Assembly (NCBI GenBank): GCA_013698385.1
Contig: JACCVB010000106.1
Span: 1-8,712 of the forward strand
Direction of reading: 5' to 3'
DNA from: Chloroflexota bacterium
Lineage (GTDB): Bacteria > Chloroflexota > Limnocylindria > Limnocylindrales > CSP1-4
Length of the DNA: 8,712 nucleotides
The notes under the pieces were generated by a model. It was not told where the DNA came from, did not search any database, and was given only the letters and a program-made list of their open reading frames with translations. Shown one piece after another: positions 5,756 through 8,712 of this stretch (position 1 is its first letter; each line of letters begins with the position of its first letter). A program made the position numbers and the translations under genes.

Positions 5756-7177
5756 TCAGCCTAGCATCGCTGGGACCGTGCCGCGATGTGTGTCGGTCGG
5801 ATCGAGGGCGGCGGCCACGGCCTCGCGCAATGTCGCCACCTGGTCGATCGCCAGACCTGACACCTCGGTGTGCGGATTCCCTCGGCTGGCCCTGGGCACG
5901 ATGGCCCGGCCGAACCCAAGCCGGGCCGCTTCCTTCAGCCGCCGGTCCAGGCCGGCGACGACCCGCAATTCGCCGAGCAGCCCGACTTCGCCGATGACAA
6001 CCGTGTCCGCCGCGAGCGGACGATCGCGCAGGGAGGAGGCGAGGGCGATGGCCAGCGGGAGATCCAGTCCGGGCTCTCCGACACTCAGGCCTCCGGCGAG
6101 ATTCGCGTAGACATCGAACGTGCCGAGGGCGATCCCGGCGCGCCGCCCAAGCACGGCGATCAACAGGCTCAGCCGGTTGGGATCGATGCCACTCGCCCGA
6201 CGGGCCGGCGTGCCGTATCCCGCCGGGGCGACCAGCGCCTGGACCTCCACGAGCAGTGGTCGGCTGCCTTCAAGGATCGGCGCGACCACACGACCGGGCG
6301 CCGCGTCGGCCTGTTCGGCCAGGAACGCCCGAGCCGGGTCGGCGATCTCCATGAGACCTTGAGCGGCCATCTCGAACACGCCGACCTCGTCGGTCGATCC
6401 GAAGCGGTTCTTGGCGGCACGGACGATGCGCAGAGCGGCGTAGCGCTCCCCTTCGATGGCCACGACGGCATCGACCAGGTGCTCCATCGTCTTGGGCCCG
6501 GCGATCGAACCATCCTTGGTCACGTGTCCCACGAGGATCACCGCGATCCCTTCGCCTTTCGCGAGGTCCATCAGCCGGACCGTCGCCTCGCGGACCTGCC
6601 CGACACTACCCGCCGCGCCATCGAGTTCATCGACCGTCGCCGTCTGGATCGAATCAACCACGACCAGGGCGGGGCGCGTCAGTCTCGCCTGCTCCACGAT
6701 GCGCCCGATGTCATGCTCGGCGAGGACCGCGATGGACGCCCCGGACGGACCATCGAGCAACCCAAGGCGCGCCGCGCGCATCCGCACCTGCGGGGCCGAC
6801 TCCTCGCCCGTCGCATAGAGGACCTCGCCTCCGATGCCGGCCGCCACCTGCAATAACAAGGTGGACTTGCCGATCCCTGGCTCGCCTCCGACGAGGACGA
6901 CGGATCCCGGGACGATGCCGCCGCCCAACACCCGATCCAGTTCGCCAAGCCCGGTCGGCCAGCGCGGGACATCCGTCTCGCCGATGTCGGCGAGTGCGAC
7001 CGCTCGATCACTGACGGGGCCGGCTGCCCGCCCAGACGACCTTGAGCCCGCGGGTGAAGCACGGACCACGGTCTCCACCAGGCTGTTCCAGGCATCGCAC
7101 GAACGGCACTGCCCTTCCCACCGAAGAAAGGCGTCGCCGCAGGTCTGACAGACGAAGCGGCTGGTCGATCGCGCCAC
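5756..7177 (-). CDS. radA: DNA repair protein RadA
   Basis: RadA (Sms) is a RecA-like helicase that promotes branch migration of recombination intermediates in DNA repair. From the GTG start it has 473 residues, close to the usual length. It has a four-cysteine zinc finger (C10, C13, C24, C27), Walker A GEPGIGKS (98-105) and Walker B LVVVDS (171-176). It also has the RadA signature KNRFG (256-260) and a C-terminal Lon-like domain (about 300-460). GTG 7177 is chosen because ARSTSRFVCQTCG is the usual RadA beginning, and it leaves a 28-base gap after clpC. An in-frame ATG at 7249 would add 24 unlike residues and overlap clpC by 44 bases. Neither start has a strong ribosome binding site, so the start is less certain than the identity. 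disA, which follows radA in many Firmicutes, is absent. Confidence 0.95.
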   Translation of the reverse strand: MARSTSRFVCQTCGDAFLRWEGQCRSCDAWNSLVETVVRASPAGSRSSGRAAGPVSDRAVALADIGETDVPRWPTGLGELDRVLGGGIVPGSVVLVGGEPGIGKSTLLLQVAAGIGGEVLYATGEESAPQVRMRAARLGLLDGPSGASIAVLAEHDIGRIVEQARLTRPALVVVDSIQTATVDELDGAAGSVGQVREATVRLMDLAKGEGIAVILVGHVTKDGSIAGPKTMEHLVDAVVAIEGERYAALRIVRAAKNRFGSTDEVGVFEMAAQGLMEIADPARAFLAEQADAAPGRVVAPILEGSRPLLVEVQALVAPAGYGTPARRASGIDPNRLSLLIAVLGRRAGIALGTFDVYANLAGGLSVGEPGLDLPLAIALASSLRDRPLAADTVVIGEVGLLGELRVVAGLDRRLKEAARLGFGRAIVPRASRGNPHTEVSGLAIDQVATLREAVAAALDPTDTHRGTVPAMLG

Positions 7178-7205
7178 GGCTAGGCCGGTCGGCGCGAACG
7201 CTTGG

Positions 7206-8712
<1,507 letters not shown>

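Noticed and set aside
4426..5997. A 523-codon plus-strand open frame opposite ispDF, the PIN-TRAM gene and radA
   Set aside because: It has shadow composition (Arg, Asp, His and Gly rich), no domain, and crosses three confident genes on the other strand.
5870..6856. A 328-codon plus-strand open frame opposite radA
   Set aside because: It lies entirely antisense to conserved RadA motifs, so it is a codon-bias shadow.

Overview
This is a high-GC bacterial chromosomal segment in which every supported gene lies on the minus strand, so it is transcribed from the right end of the window to the left. The gene content is core housekeeping. The order clpC - radA - PIN/TRAM membrane protein - ispD/ispF - cysS - rlmB resembles the clpC-to-rlmB stretch of Bacillus subtilis and related bacteria, but disA, gltX, cysE and mrnC are absent. 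The high GC, the fused ispDF, the GTG and TTG starts and the UVR-containing ClpC suggest Chloroflexota or a related high-GC lineage such as Actinobacteriota. This placement is an inference from style and gene order, not a search result.

Layout, in direction of transcription. (1) 8712-7206: 3' part of clpC, covering the end of the first ATPase domain, the UVR linker and the full second ATPase domain. (2) 7177-5756: radA. (3) 5697-4636: a membrane-anchored PIN-TRAM protein of the YacL type. (4) 4639-3431: bifunctional ispDF for the MEP isoprenoid pathway. (5) 3431-2019: cysS. (6) 2026-602: an RlmB/TrmH-family RNA 2'-O-methyltransferase with a 166-residue Gly/Arg/Pro-rich N-terminal extension and a Pro/Ala-rich tail. 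The last four genes overlap one another by 1 to 8 bases, so translation is probably coupled. Only a 58-base gap separates radA from the PIN-TRAM gene.

A second transcription unit begins at the rlmB stop codon. A TTGACC-N18-TATCAT promoter, whose -35 box contains the rlmB stop, precedes tRNA-Thr(UGU) - tRNA-Tyr(GUA) - tRNA-Thr(GGU) - tuf. The same order, with an added tRNA-Gly, occurs in the Escherichia coli thrU-tyrU-glyT-thrT-tufB operon. The window ends inside the first 43 codons of tuf.

The genes serve proteostasis (ClpC), DNA repair (RadA), isoprenoid precursors (IspDF) and translation (CysRS, rRNA methylation, tRNAs, EF-Tu). I found no mobile element, CRISPR array, toxin-antitoxin pair or defence system, and no convincing new biological system. 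The points most worth a second look are the disordered RNA-binding-like extension on RlmB, the tRNA-tuf promoter layout, the altered nucleotide-binding loop in IspF, and substitutions next to signature motifs in ClpC and CysRS.
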